Below, in pieces: positions 35,848 to 47,276 of a stretch of DNA of 64,000 nucleotides; within the stretch, counting starts at the first letter, position 1, and each line of letters begins with the position of its first letter. The DNA lies in contig JAAHGF010000014.1 of assembly GCA_010672585.1 (NCBI GenBank), positions 44,656 through 108,655 on the forward strand. Reading direction: 5' to 3'. The translations under genes and the position numbers were made by a program. The notes beneath the pieces are model-generated. The model made no database searches. It was not told the origin of the DNA and worked only from the letters and a program-made list of their open reading frames with translations. Source of the DNA: Okeania sp. SIO1I7 (GTDB taxonomy: Bacteria; Cyanobacteriota; Cyanobacteriia; Cyanobacteriales; Microcoleaceae).

Positions 35848-36512
35848 TGTCATGTCTGGTTCCATTAGAGTGTGGGGAGTAGGGGAGTAGGGGAGTAGAG
35901 GAGATTGAAGTAATTAGGGGTTGCTGATTAATTATAAAAGTATTGATATATAAAGCTTTGAGTACTATGAGGGTCGAAAAAAAAGCGCCTGTTTCAGTTG
36001 ATTTGGCTCAAAAAGCGAGTATTTTATGCTCATAGTTGAGCAGAAAAATCATTCTTACAATCCTTACTCCTACCTCCTCGCTCCCAAGCCATTTCTCTCC
36101 TCCCCTCCTGGGAGGGGTTAGGGGTGGGTTGGGAAGGGGAGGGGCGAGGGGTGGGTTGTCTCCTGTCTCCTGTCTCCTACAAAAAAAACTTTATTCAGCA
36201 AACCCTAATTATAGAATGATCAACATATATTATATAACCGGATTCTATATCAGGAGGGAAGAAGAGGGAGTTTTAAGGTATAATATCATGTCCGGTAGCA
36301 TCGTTTGTGTATAGAATTAGGTTGAAATTGCGGGAAACCCTTCTGCCTCCTGCCTCCTGCCTCCTGCCTTACCTCCTCCAAAGTGTAAGTATTCAGCCGG
36401 ACATGATATAAGAAGGAGAAAGTTTTTTCGATCGCTTAATTTCACAGGACTATCGTACAGAAATTATCAATTATTTCCCCCTCCATACCTATTCCCTCTT
36501 TTCTAGAGATGT
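35848..36512. repeat. Spacer with family A and B ends and a complete A element
   Basis: Family A-like left end fused to the stop codon (35845-35860). CCCCTCCTGGGAGGGG at about 36103. Family B end (AACCGGATTCTATAT) near 36237. Family A element 36283-36409 (ATATCATGTCCGG ... CCGGACATGATAT) with TGCCTCC repeats. No gene. Confidence 0.65.
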
Positions 36513-37580
36513 CTAATGATTTAAGAATTGAACTAACTGCTCTAACTTCAACCAAGCTGAACCACTCTGGAGAATATCTTTAGCTTTAGCAATACCTTCT
36601 GCATGAGCTTCTAGTGGTACAATACCTGCTACTTGTAGGGCAAGAGAAGTATTTAGAGCAACTACATCTGTCTGTGCAGAAGTGCCTTTACCTTGGAGAA
36701 CATTCTGCAAAATTTCAGCATTTTTTTCTACCTCCCCGCCCTGTAAAGCACTTATGGGAGCCAAATTTAATCCCAAATTTTGGGGGTTAACGGTTGTCAT
36801 TCGTACCTCACCATTAGATAAAATAGCCAGATCGGTAATATCCCCCAAACCAGCTTCATCTAGTTTTTCTCTACCGTGGAGAACGATCGCCGATCCTACC
36901 CCCAATATTCCTAAAGCTTGAGCTATAGTTTCTACTAGATGAGAATTAAACACTCCGATGACTTGACCTTGAGGACGTAAAGGGTTAACTAAAGGACCTA
37001 AAAGATTAAATACAGTTCGTACTTTTAAAGTGCGACGTAGAGGAACTACAGATTTCATTGCTGGATGCCAACCTGGTGCAAACAGAAAAGTTACTCCTAC
37101 CTCAGATACTGCGGATATTACTTTTTCAGTGGGAGCGCTCAAACGTATTCCCAATGCTTCTAATACATCAGCAGAACCAACTTTACCAGAAGCAGAACGG
37201 TTTCCATGTTTAGCTACTGGCACTCCGGCCGCAGCTACGACAAAAGCAACAGCAGTAGAAATATTGAATGTTGAAGCTCCATCTCCACCAGTACCACAAG
37301 TATCAATGACTGGATATTTAGAGTCTGTGATGAGAACAGAGCGATCGCCATCTTCTTTTGTCAAGGATAAAGACTGTAATACTTTTGCCATACCTGCTAA
37401 TTCTTCCGCAGATACGCCTTTAGCTTGTAGAGCAGCCAAAATTGCTCCTGATAGAACAGGTGGAATTTCTTCTTGCAACCATCCTTGCATTAAATTCGAT
37501 GCTTGAGATGAAGATAAAGATTGGCCATCAAGTAACTGTTGTAATAAGCTCGGCCATTCATTAGTAGAAGATTTAATCAT
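36513..37580 (-). CDS. trpD: Anthranilate phosphoribosyltransferase
   Basis: 355 residues from ATG 37580, preceded by AGG at seven bases; an in-frame upstream ATG at 37646 has no ribosome-binding site and would add an atypical extension. PRPP site [17 protein letters not shown]; anthranilate site [30 protein letters not shown]. Second step of tryptophan synthesis. Normal family length. Confidence 0.93.
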   Translation of the reverse strand: MIKSSTNEWPSLLQQLLDGQSLSSSQASNLMQGWLQEEIPPVLSGAILAALQAKGVSAEELAGMAKVLQSLSLTKEDGDRSVLITDSKYPVIDTCGTGGDGASTFNISTAVAFVVAAAGVPVAKHGNRSASGKVGSADVLEALGIRLSAPTEKVISAVSEVGVTFLFAPGWHPAMKSVVPLRRTLKVRTVFNLLGPLVNPLRPQGQVIGVFNSHLVETIAQALGILGVGSAIVLHGREKLDEAGLGDITDLAILSNGEVRMTTVNPQNLGLNLAPISALQGGEVEKNAEILQNVLQGKGTSAQTDVVALNTSLALQVAGIVPLEAHAEGIAKAKDILQSGSAWLKLEQLVQFLNH

Positions 37581-37928
37581 TGATGTACCTTGTTGATTTT
37601 GAGGAATAAAAGCAGTCATGCTTAAAAGTAAATATACATTTTTCAACTATCTGATTATCTTATGTTTATCCTGTATATATATCCATGAAAAGAATATTTT
37701 TAACAACTAAACATAAGTCTATAAAAAAAAGTCAAAAGTCAAGCGCATTTATTTCTAACCTTCTCTGGAGTAATTTTATTTCTAAGGTAATAGTCAAATT
37801 TTAAACTCAACAAGTTAGAAATATGTCAATATATATAATAACTAAAAGGGTGCAGTAATTCAATAATAAACTTCTTCAGTAGGTAAAAATAGTTACATAC
37901 AAGGATAAATCTGGAACGGGAAAATTGA

Positions 37929-40922
37929 ATGATTAATAGTCAGAAAAGCCTGGAGACATTACAGAAAATGGAAGATAAATATCACAGTATATTTGAGAAT
38001 AAAGTTGTAGGAATTTACCAAACAACACTTGAAGGACGTTACATAAGCGCTAATGCTACACTAGCTCGTATCTATGGTTATGATTCTTCTACAGAAATGA
38101 TTGCTGCACTGGCAGATATTAAAGATCAACTTTATGTAGATTCTCAGCGACGTGACGAATTTGCTGATATTTTACGAGAAAAAGGAGAAGTTTCCGAATT
38201 TGAATCCCAGATTTATCGCAGAGATGGCACAATAATTTGGATTACTGAAAATGCCTGGGTAGTTCGCGATAAGCAGGAAAAATTTTTATATTATGAAGGA
38301 TTTGTTGAAGATATTACTAGACGTAAACAAACAGAAGTCGCTTTGCAAGAGAGCGAAGAAAGACAAAGATTATTAATAGAAAGTGTTCAAGATTATGCCT
38401 TATTTATTTTGGATTCAGATGGATATGTAGTAAGCTGGAATCCTGGAGCAGAACGTATTTATCAATATCAATCAGAGGAAATTATTGGTAGACATTTATC
38501 TACTTTTTATACTCAAAAAGACCTGAAAAATAACCGACCAGAACAAGAATTAAAAATTGCTAGAGAACAAGGGAGATTGGCGATTGAAAAAATCTGTTTG
38601 AGGCAAAACAAAAAGCAATTCTGGGCTAATGTAATTACGACGGCTTTGTATGATAATAAACAACAATTACGTGGTTTTTCTCAAGTGACAAGAGATATTA
38701 CTGAGAGTAAACAAGCTATAGCTATTCAAACAGGATTAATTGCTACTCTACAAGCTTCAGAAAAAAAGTTTCGTGATTTATATGAATCCACTCAAGATGC
38801 AGTTTTATTTATAAATGAACTAGGTTGTATTGATTGTAACTTTGCTGCTTTAAAATTATTTGGCTGTACTAATAAATCAGAATTACGAGGAAAACAACCT
38901 TGGGAATTAAGTCCTCTAAAACAGTCTGAAAAAGAAGATTCAAGTATTATATTTCAACATTATTTAGAAATAGCATTACACAGAGGCATAGTTCGTTTTA
39001 ATTGGCGATATAAACGTTTAGATGGTTCTGAATTTCCGGCAGAAGTTTTCTTAAGTTCTATGAAGTTTGATGGTAGAAGTGGTTGGCAAGCAGTAGTTTT
39101 AGATATTAGCCATCGGGTGTTAGCACAAGAGACACTAAAGAAGGCAAATGAGGAGTTAGAAAAGTGGGTAGAAAAACGAACAGTTGAACTACAGGAGGTA
39201 GTTGAGCGATTACAGAAAGAGATATCTGAACGTCAACAAGTAGAAGCAAAGTTACGGTTATCGGAGGAAAAATTCTCAAAAGCATTTCGTTGTAGTCCCA
39301 ACCCGATCAGTATTACTACTTTTGAGAATGGGCGGTTTATCGAAGTAAATGATGGCTTTTTGGAGATAATGGGTTATTACCGTGAAGAAATAATCGGTTT
39401 TACTGCAGAAGAGTTGAAGATATGGGTATATCCAGAAGCAAGAACCGAATTTAGGCAGAATTTACAACAACAAGGAATTGTGAAAAATCAGGAATACGAG
39501 TTCAGAGTTAAATCTGGTGCAATTAGAGTATGGTTGTTGTCTGCAGAGATTATTGATATTGGTCATGAACTTTGTGTATTAGCAGTTATTACAGATATTA
39601 CTGAACGCAAACGTGCAGAAGAAGCTTTATATGAAAGTCAAAGAAAATTAGCTACTTTAGTGAGTAATTTACCAGGTATGGCCTATCGTTTTCACAACGA
39701 TCTACATAGAAGTGTGGAATTTGTCAGTAAAGGTTGCTATTCATTAACTGGTTACCGAGTCAAAGATTTTTTTGGTTCACAGAAAATATTTTTATCACAA
39801 TTAATTCACCGAGAAGATCGACAACGTTTATGGAATGCTATACGGTTTGCTATACAGGAAAATAGACATTATCAAGTAGTTTATCGAATTACTACTAAAA
39901 CTGGAACAATTAAATGGGTTTGGGAACAGGGAATAGGAGTATTTTCGGAGTCAGGAAAATTAATAGCTTTAGAAGGTTTTATTACAGATATTACTGAGAG
40001 TAAAAATGCAGAAGCAGCGCTAAAGCAATCTCGAAATGAGTTAAGAAAACAAAAGCAAAAATTAGAAAATACTTTGCAAGAACTGAATGAAGCAGAGACG
40101 ACTTTAACTAATAGTGAAAAGATGTCTAGTTTAGGTCAATTAATCGCAGGAATTGCTCACGAAATTAAGAATCCTATAACTTCTGTCTATGGAAATATAG
40201 TGCATTTGAATCATTATGTTCAAGACATGATGAATTTACTAAATCTTTATGAAGAATATTGTTCAGATCCACCAGATTACATTAAAAAAGAATTTGAGGA
40301 GATAGATCTAGATTTTATGAGGCATGATTTACCCAAGGTAATATCAGCAATGCAAATAGGGGCAGAAAGAATTCGTGATATTGTGAGTTCTCTGCGCAAT
40401 TTCTCTCGTAAAGATGACGTGAAAAAAACTCTAATGAGTTTTCATGATGGTATTAATGGTACTTTAGTAATTCTCCAAAACCGTTTGAAAGGCCGTGGAA
40501 AAAAACCTGAAATTAAAATTCATAAGAAGTATGGAGAATTGCCTTTGGTAGAATGTTATGTGGGTATGATAAATCAGGTATTTATGAATTTAATTGGTAA
40601 TGCTATTGATGCTTTAGAAGAGGCTTATGATAATTCTAGTTGCCTAGATAAAACTCCTATTATTACAATTAAAACAGAAGCCACATTAGACAAAGTTACA
40701 GTGAAGATTATAGATAATGGTTTAGGTATGGATGAGGAAGTTAAGAAACATTTATTTGAACGATTTTTTACTACTAAACCTGCAGGGAAAGGTACTGGTT
40801 TAGGTTTGTCTATTAGTTATCAAATTATTGTGGAAAAACACAAGGGAAAGTTGAGTTGTATTTCTGCTCCTGGTGAAGGAGCAGAGTTTGTCATGGAAAT
40901 TCCGATTACACAGCCAGTATAA
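37929..40922 (+). CDS. Five-PAS soluble sensor histidine kinase
   Basis: 997 residues, no membrane segment. PAS/PAC domains at about 10-135, 145-262, 280-400, 445-565 and 580-695, most ending in a DIT(E/R)RK-type linker. Coiled coils lie around 400-445 and 695-735. H-box AGIAHEIKNPITSVYGN with His744. ATPase: NLIGNAIDALEEAY (N box), IDNGLGMDEE (G1), KGTGLGLSIS (G2). No receiver domain and no adjacent response regulator, so the partner is elsewhere. Cytoplasmic redox, light or ligand sensing is inferred from PAS content only. Confidence 0.92.
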   Translation: MINSQKSLETLQKMEDKYHSIFENKVVGIYQTTLEGRYISANATLARIYGYDSSTEMIAALADIKDQLYVDSQRRDEFADILREKGEVSEFESQIYRRDGTIIWITENAWVVRDKQEKFLYYEGFVEDITRRKQTEVALQESEERQRLLIESVQDYALFILDSDGYVVSWNPGAERIYQYQSEEIIGRHLSTFYTQKDLKNNRPEQELKIAREQGRLAIEKICLRQNKKQFWANVITTALYDNKQQLRGFSQVTRDITESKQAIAIQTGLIATLQASEKKFRDLYESTQDAVLFINELGCIDCNFAALKLFGCTNKSELRGKQPWELSPLKQSEKEDSSIIFQHYLEIALHRGIVRFNWRYKRLDGSEFPAEVFLSSMKFDGRSGWQAVVLDISHRVLAQETLKKANEELEKWVEKRTVELQEVVERLQKEISERQQVEAKLRLSEEKFSKAFRCSPNPISITTFENGRFIEVNDGFLEIMGYYREEIIGFTAEELKIWVYPEARTEFRQNLQQQGIVKNQEYEFRVKSGAIRVWLLSAEIIDIGHELCVLAVITDITERKRAEEALYESQRKLATLVSNLPGMAYRFHNDLHRSVEFVSKGCYSLTGYRVKDFFGSQKIFLSQLIHREDRQRLWNAIRFAIQENRHYQVVYRITTKTGTIKWVWEQGIGVFSESGKLIALEGFITDITESKNAEAALKQSRNELRKQKQKLENTLQELNEAETTLTNSEKMSSLGQLIAGIAHEIKNPITSVYGNIVHLNHYVQDMMNLLNLYEEYCSDPPDYIKKEFEEIDLDFMRHDLPKVISAMQIGAERIRDIVSSLRNFSRKDDVKKTLMSFHDGINGTLVILQNRLKGRGKKPEIKIHKKYGELPLVECYVGMINQVFMNLIGNAIDALEEAYDNSSCLDKTPIITIKTEATLDKVTVKIIDNGLGMDEEVKKHLFERFFTTKPAGKGTGLGLSISYQIIVEKHKGKLSCISAPGEGAEFVMEIPITQPV

Positions 40923-41438
40923 CGAAGTCAGAAGTCAGAAGTTAGAAGTCAGAAGTTATTTTTGTAATATCAAATCCGTTTAATTCGGTATAAAAAAATG
41001 TTCCATCTTCAACCATTACCAAATATTTCTCGATCTCCCCATCTCCCTATCTCTCTAACTCCCCTACTCCCCTACTCACCATCTAATTACACCGATGCTA
41101 CCGGACATGATATTATTCTTATTTTTACTACTCCCCCAATCCCCTACTCCCAACTATTGAATAAGTATTCAACCAAATTTGGTATTATCAAAATAATTGG
41201 GTCTAATATCAAATCCGGATAATTACTATACCCAAGTCATTGCAACTGGAACGGAGTGGAAGGAAGCAATCTCAGGGGTGCGCGAAGATTGCTTCCTATC
41301 GTCGCAATGACCACTGTTCAAGGAGATTTTATATAGAGCCCCGCCTTGATTGGCGAAATATTTTTGGAGGCTTGCTCAATCAAATCCGCTACTTCCCCTC
41401 CACCGGAGGGGTTAGGGCTGAGTTAACTTCTGACTTCG
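40923..41438. repeat. Spacer with A/B chimera, family G and family F repeats
   Basis: A hybrid element starts with a family B end (ATATCAAATCCG, 40968) and finishes with a family A end (CCGGACATGATAT, 41101-41113). B ends recur near 41170 and 41205. 41236-41312 is an inverted repeat, CATTGCAACTGGAACGGAG to ATCGTCGCAATGACC (family G). 41335-41438 is an inverted family F copy (CCCCGCCTTGATTGGCG, CTTCCCCTCC). Confidence 0.65.
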
Positions 41439-44400
41439 TTAAATGATGGCTCCCAATGTCAGCAGAGTCTCTTTTTGACCCTCTGTCAAACCTGTCGCAC
41501 CTGTAATATTCATTCCTTCATAGAGGCGTTTTGCTTTCAGAGTTTTAATGCAGTTACCTGTTTGAGTATTCCACAGTTTAATAGTCTCGTCTTCGCTACC
41601 ACTTGCAAGCATCGATCCGTCACTACTAAAAGCAACAGAACGAATACTATTTTCATGTCCTGTTAAACTTTGCCACAGCTCACCACTGGAAACATCCCAG
41701 ATTTTAATTGTACAATCATCCCCACCAGTTGCTATCAGATTACTATCAGGACTAAATTCCATTGCTCTAATTTGCTTGGTATATTCTCCCAGAGTATGCA
41801 AACATTCACCTGTATTGGCATTCCAGAGCTTAACAGTTAGGTCATCACTAGCACTAGCAATAATTTTACCATTAGAACTCCAGGCAACTTGACGCAACTT
41901 ATCTTGATGTTCTCCTATATCTGTAAGCTTTCCCGTTTCAATATTCCATGTTTGTAATAATTTACCATCACTGGCGATCGCTAAATTCTGACTATCAGGA
42001 CTGACAGCAACCCACCACATCCAATGTGGATAATCTTTGAAAGTTTGCAGACAGCTATTTGTATTCATATCCCATAATTTAATACAACCATCATCCCCAG
42101 CACTAATCAGTTTTGTTCCTTCCCCATAAAAAGCAACTAACCAAATCCAGTCTCCATGTCTTTCGGAGAGAATAGAGCATTTTCCAGTGGCAATATCCCA
42201 TAACCTAATCTGACCATCATTTCCCCCACTAGCTATTTTGGTTCCTTGAGGATGGAAAGCAACTGATTGAACTCGCTTTGTATGACGACCTAAAATTTGA
42301 CTGTTACCTGTTTCAATATTCCAAAGTCTAATTGTGCAGTCGTCACTCCCACTTACTAAAGTTTTACCATCAGGAGAGAAAGTAACTGACCATACTCTTT
42401 GAGTATAACCATTGATAGTCTTCAAAGGTTCACCTTGAGGGATATCCCACAATCTGACACTTTGATCGTCGCTGCCACTAATTAGAGTTTTGCCATCACT
42501 ACTGAAGGTTATTGCTCGGATGCGTCGATTTTTTTCCGGTAAAGTAAGTAATAATTCACCAGTTTCGATATCCCATAATTTCACAGTTTGATCTGTACTA
42601 CCGCTAGCTAGAATTTGATTGTCAGGAGTAAAAACAACTGACCAAACTCGTCCGTTGTGTCCTGAAAAAGTTTTCAGACATTCACCAGTCTGGATATCTA
42701 TTAACCAGACAAGATTATCGTCGCCACCAGTAGCTAGAGTTTCTCCATCAGGACTAAAAGCGATGGAGCGAACCTTATAATCACGGTTCCAAGTTGTGAG
42801 ACGTTCACCACTCTGAACATTCCATAATTTTACTGTTTGATCTACACTAGCACTAGCTAAAATTGTTCCTTGAGGATTGAAAGCAACTGCTATTACCCAA
42901 TAACGATGCTCTGGTAAAACGTGAAGACATTGATGAGAGTTAATATCCCACAATCTTACGGTACCGTCATTACTAGCACTAGCTAAAGTATTACCATCTG
43001 GACTCAAAGCAATAGACCAAATGTGACCAGTATGTCCTTCTAATGTAGCCAGACATTCACCTGTATTAATATTCCATAATTTGATAGTGCAGTCATTACT
43101 GCTACTAACTAAAATTGGTTTTTGAGGATGAAAAACAAGAGACCTTACCCAATTAGTATGACCTAAACAATTAGTTATAAATTGACCGTCCGCTACTCGC
43201 CAAATATAAATATTTTTATCCGCATCTCCAGCTGCCCAAAGTTTTTTATCATAACTAATTGCAACACAAATAATGCTGCCTAAAGGTTCGGAAAAAATTG
43301 ATTTAGATAAATTAGAATTGGTAAAATTAACCTCATGTAATTTAACTCCTTGAAGATAGGCTTGACAAATAGTTAAATAAGAAAAATCATAGTTGCTTAA
43401 ATCAGTCTTTAGGTGATACAATATGTTAAGAATATTACCTCCTAAATACCCAGGAGCTTGAGGAAATTCTTTTTGCCAATTGGAAATAATTTGTTGGAGT
43501 TTATTTTCAACATTTATTTTCCCTCCTAGTTCTTGAAGTAATCTTTCTAGTAATGGTTGAAGAATCAGGCGAATTTGAGTTTCTCGAATATAGTCTTTGG
43601 CTGTTGCTTTGCAGAGACAGTAGTTGTTAAAAAGTTGGATTTGAGCTGTCTTAATTTCTTGGCAAACTTCATCTATTAATCGAGCAATAATATATTCCCT
43701 AATTACGGGTAGGACTGTATATCCTAATTCGGTAGTTTTGATGAGCGATCGCCGTTTTAAAGAGCTTAATGATTGGAGTAATTCTTGTTTGGTTTCCCAT
43801 GAAATAATATCTTCTCTTAGTTCTGCATCTGAAGCTGGTTTATAATTAATTGCTAGCCAATAGATAACTTGTTGTTCTGAGGTAGATAAACGGTTAAACT
43901 GACGTTCATATAAATCATTAATTTCATCGAATTTCAGTTGACCTGATTTTAAATGATTTTCTACAAATTTAGATAAATTTCCCCCTAATACTTCTTGAAT
44001 ATTTGCTGCTACAATTTCCAAAGCATAAGGATTACCACCATAGTGTTCAATAACTAATTTCCATTCATCTTCCGAGCCAGAAAATTATCCATATTCTGTA
44101 AATATTTTTTGACTGTTTTTCAAATCTAACCCCTGTAATTCTAAAATTTTTATAGTTTTATTTTTTTTAGCTATTAAATCAATTCCTTGTAGTTTTTCTC
44201 GGCTAGTAATTAACAAGCAGCTTTGATGAGATGATTCAGCTATTCGCCTGAATAAATTCCCATAGCCTTGATAACCTCCCTGATATTTACCTGTTTGATT
44301 ACCACTTTGAAGAATTGATTCTGCATTATCTAGTATCAGTAAACAACGAGAGGATGCAAAATAATGAATTAGTCTGTTTATTTTTTTATCTAAAGTTTCT

Positions 44401-44999
44401 GGTAGTATAGTTTCTTGTTGATCAGAAAAAAATTTAATTGAATCTTCCAAAATGTTTTCTATTTTTGGAGATGCTTCAAGACTTTGCCAAGTTATATATT
44501 CAAAATTGTTCTTAATTTCTTTTATTAATTTAACTGATAAACTTGTTTTCCCAATACCTCCTCGACCAAGCAACAAAATTAGGTTACATTTGTCTTGTAA
44601 AATCCATTCTTTTAATGTATCTAGTTCTTTAGTACGTCCGTAAAAGTAAGTAACTTTAGGAGCATTTTTTAAATCCGAAGATACAGTAAAAGTATTTTTT
44701 AAATCCGAAGATACAGGTTGAGTATTATCAACTATTTCTTCCCAATTTAATCCCAAGACTTGGCAGAATGCTTGGAAATACTTAGGACTTACACCCGTAT
44801 TATTTCGGAATCGTTTCCAGGTGCCAATTGAAACAGTATCCGGTACTTCTTTCTTCCCATTTTTAACTATGGGTAGAAACTTACTAGCTTCATCCAGCCA
44901 ATTTTTGTTATCTAAGGCCCATCCCTTTTCTCTTTGGATTTGCTTGATAGCTTCCTTAATTTTATTAAGTCCTTCAGATGAGGCTTTCAGAGTTTTCAT
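41439..44999 (-). pseudogene. NB-ARC/WD40 STAND protein interrupted by one in-frame stop
   Basis: One open frame of 1,186 codons except for TAA at 44087-44085. The peptide before it (KIFTEYG) and after it ([20 protein letters not shown]) are contiguous in the same frame, so this is a nonsense change, not a frameshift. N-terminus: about 1-95 helical, HTH-like (GTWKRFRNNTGVSPKYFQAF). NB-ARC NTPase with P-loop LLGRGGIGKTSLS, Walker B CLLILDNAES, LLITSRE. Winged-helix region about 330-470. Then 14 WD40 blades (SVAFSPDG...ASGSDD.TIKLWD), i.e. two seven-bladed propellers. STAND proteins of this type act as sensors, some in defence. Read-through of TAA cannot be excluded. Confidence 0.85.
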
Positions 45000-45242
45000 T
45001 TAAAACCTTACTCCCTTGATTGTCAAGAACAATTTTAGATCATTATAGATTAAATCTAACTGATCTCTTTTTGTGCTAGCGACCTGATGAAAACCAATGT
45101 CAAAATCTAAAGTAATAGGACTTACGGAGAGAGACCAAATAACATAGCCTTTAAAGGCTATAGATTTATGGATATGTAATGTTTAAAATGCAAAAATCCG
45201 TAATTTCTGTTGGTAATAAAAACATTCAGAAAAAGGAAAAAA

Positions 45243-45641
45243 ATGCCCATAGAATCTACGCTATTTTTCGCCATACTTATGCCAACATTTTTGGCGGTAG
45301 ATCCCATAATAACCCCAATGCTTGTTGGCAAACTAATTGCTGTTTTGGCTGGAACCACTGCTGTAGCAGCTATTGCTATCAAAATAATTGATTCAGTAGT
45401 TGAAAGACAGTGGAAGAAGCTTAGTAACAGCCAACGAAACAAGGTGAAAAGGATCTACGCCAAAGCTTATAAATTTTGGGAAAATCACAGCCCCAAAATT
45501 AAATTTGTTGTCGATTTTATGTCAAGCGGTTGTACTATCGCGACAAGCTGGCAAACTATGTCTTTTAGTTCAGCTCCTTCCGATATGCAAAATACTTTGA
45601 ATAACCAAGGGTCAATTAGTCAAGACTATACCGTCAGCTAA
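45243..45641 (+). CDS. Small membrane protein upstream of an AAA+ ATPase
   Basis: 132 residues from ATG 45243 (AAAAGGAAAA upstream). Two hydrophobic segments at about 5-20 (TLFFAILMPTFLAV) and 25-48 (MLVGKLIAVLAGTTAVAAIAI), then a basic soluble tail (RQWKKLSNSQRNKVKRIYAKAYKFWE). No family recognised. Same strand as the ATPase, about 210 bp upstream, with a possible stem AGGGGAAA / TTTCCCCT and a family G repeat between them. Confidence 0.6.
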   Translation: MPIESTLFFAILMPTFLAVDPIITPMLVGKLIAVLAGTTAVAAIAIKIIDSVVERQWKKLSNSQRNKVKRIYAKAYKFWENHSPKIKFVVDFMSSGCTIATSWQTMSFSSAPSDMQNTLNNQGSISQDYTVS

Positions 45642-45696
45642 TCCCACCAAAATTAGGGGAAAATAAAAATCTATTTCCCCTCACATTAGAATCCGG

Positions 45697-45790
45697 TTGA
45701 AAACTCCTCTGTAGCGACAATAGGAAGCAACCTCGTGCCATCCCTGAGATTGCTTCCCTCCACTCCGTTCCAGTCGCAATGACTTAACTA
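45697..45790. repeat. Family G inverted repeat
   Basis: GCGACAATAGGAAGCAACCTC to CACTCCGTTCCAGTCGCAATGAC. Matches the inverted copy at 41236-41312; palindromes with GAAGCAATCTC cores of this kind occur in many bacteria. Confidence 0.7.
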
Positions 45791-45854
45791 CAGTAATTAC
45801 CGAGATTTTAGATCGCACAACACATTTATTCCAACTAAATTAGGAGACAAAAAA

Positions 45855-47036
45855 ATGGCAAAAGTAGACACCACTTGGAACAAAAATTTTAAGCCAATGT
45901 TTGGTCAGGAAAAACAAATGCAAGTAACAGTCAAGGAATTACCCAGTCATGGTAACTCTTATAATCCAGATCCAAAAATTAGGAGCTATGTAGAAGAAAA
46001 GATGGTTAAACCTATTTTTTCTACCCTAGAAAGATATTCAGAAATAGAAGGAGCACCCACACCAAAAAAAGTAACTGTTGAGTTTACAGATAGCCCCAAT
46101 ACAACTACCAATAATTCCAGCCAAGAACAAATTCAAGAACAAAAAATTCCTGGAGAGATTGATGCTAGTTTATTAATTAAAGAGCCACAAAATTCTCTAG
46201 AGAAAATTATCACCCCTCCTACCACAAAAAAACGGATTAAAGAAATCCTAAATTTGTGTCAAAAAATAGGCTTAATCAACTCATGGGGTTATAATGATTT
46301 ATCAGGAATGGTTATATTAGAAGGTCTTCCTGGCACGGGTAAAACAAGTATTGCTCATGGCATAGCTAAAGCTCTAGGTAAGAAAATTCTAGAAGCTAAT
46401 AACGGACAATTTTCTAGTCGATATGTAGGTCAAACGGAAAACAATATCTGCAAAATTTTTGCTGAAGCAGAAAAGCAAGATGCCGTAGTTTTTCTAGACG
46501 AAGTTGACACAGCAGCAGGCAAGCGTTTATCTAACCCTGAAGATAGTGCTTCCAGAGGTATAAATTCATCTGTAAATACTCTCCTTGCCGAAATAGAAAA
46601 GTTTTCTGGTCTAGTAATAGTAGCAACAAATAATGCTCAAGTTTTAGACCCTGCTTTTGTCGATCGTGGTCTAGATGCTATTTCTATTAGTTTGCCAGAT
46701 GTCCAATGTCGGCAACGCATTTTTGAAGTTCATATATCAAAAAAACACCCCCTCGCGCCAGATATTTCTCTAGCAAGATTAGCAGATATGACTGAAGGAT
46801 TTTCTGGTCGAGAAATTACAAAAGTCATTAAAAAGGTAGTATTAAAAACTGCTTCTAGAAACTGTGAAAATGAACAAAATGTTTCGACAATGAACGACTT
46901 TATAGAAGCAATTGAAGAAGTGCGTCACACAAAAAATATCATTTCAAATAGCCAAGATTCCCAAACCAAAAATTGGATGTTAAGCCAAGCAATGGAAATT
47001 AAAAATGGTCAGGAAAATGAGAATCCTAAGTTATAG
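45855..47036 (+). CDS. AAA+ ATPase of unknown role
   Basis: 393 residues. The N-terminal 150 residues are poorly conserved, with an acidic/Gln stretch. AAA+ core: GLPGTGKTSIAHGIAK (Walker A), DAVVFLDEVDTA (Walker B), VIVATNNAQ (sensor 1), FVDRGLD (Arg finger), FSGREITKVIKKV (sensor 2). It resembles classic AAA proteins such as FtsH/CDC48-type modules but lacks protease or second AAA domains. Likely a remodelling ATPase paired with the membrane protein upstream (inference). Good Shine-Dalgarno AGGAGA before the ATG. Confidence 0.8.
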   Translation: MAKVDTTWNKNFKPMFGQEKQMQVTVKELPSHGNSYNPDPKIRSYVEEKMVKPIFSTLERYSEIEGAPTPKKVTVEFTDSPNTTTNNSSQEQIQEQKIPGEIDASLLIKEPQNSLEKIITPPTTKKRIKEILNLCQKIGLINSWGYNDLSGMVILEGLPGTGKTSIAHGIAKALGKKILEANNGQFSSRYVGQTENNICKIFAEAEKQDAVVFLDEVDTAAGKRLSNPEDSASRGINSSVNTLLAEIEKFSGLVIVATNNAQVLDPAFVDRGLDAISISLPDVQCRQRIFEVHISKKHPLAPDISLARLADMTEGFSGREITKVIKKVVLKTASRNCENEQNVSTMNDFIEAIEEVRHTKNIISNSQDSQTKNWMLSQAMEIKNGQENENPKL

Positions 47037-47081
47037 GTAATGACTTATTGTTAGAGTTAAAATACTGTGATCAAATAAATC

Positions 47082-47108
47082 AAGGTAGGTGTAATGCCTA
47101 CCTTTAAT
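47082..47108 (+). terminator. Rho-independent-like terminator after the AAA+ gene
   Basis: Stem AAGGTAGG / CCTACCTT with a seven-base loop, followed by TTAATT. It lies 46 bp after the stop codon. Confidence 0.6.
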
Positions 47109-47276
47109 TCATATAAAAACTAATGTATGGTATTACCTTAAGGAAGTGGCTTTATTTTTGGTTGGTAATATAGTGATTTTTGAGTTTGTTCGAGTGAGTA
47201 GAAAGTCATAGCAAACCCACTGGGTTTTTGCTGGGTTCTGAGCTGTATAATATTATTTGTAGTCCTTGTAGTAAAA

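Noticed and set aside
41439-44999. Programmed frameshift between two separate genes
   Set aside because: Both parts are in the same frame with homologous sequence continuous across the TAA, so it is a nonsense codon.
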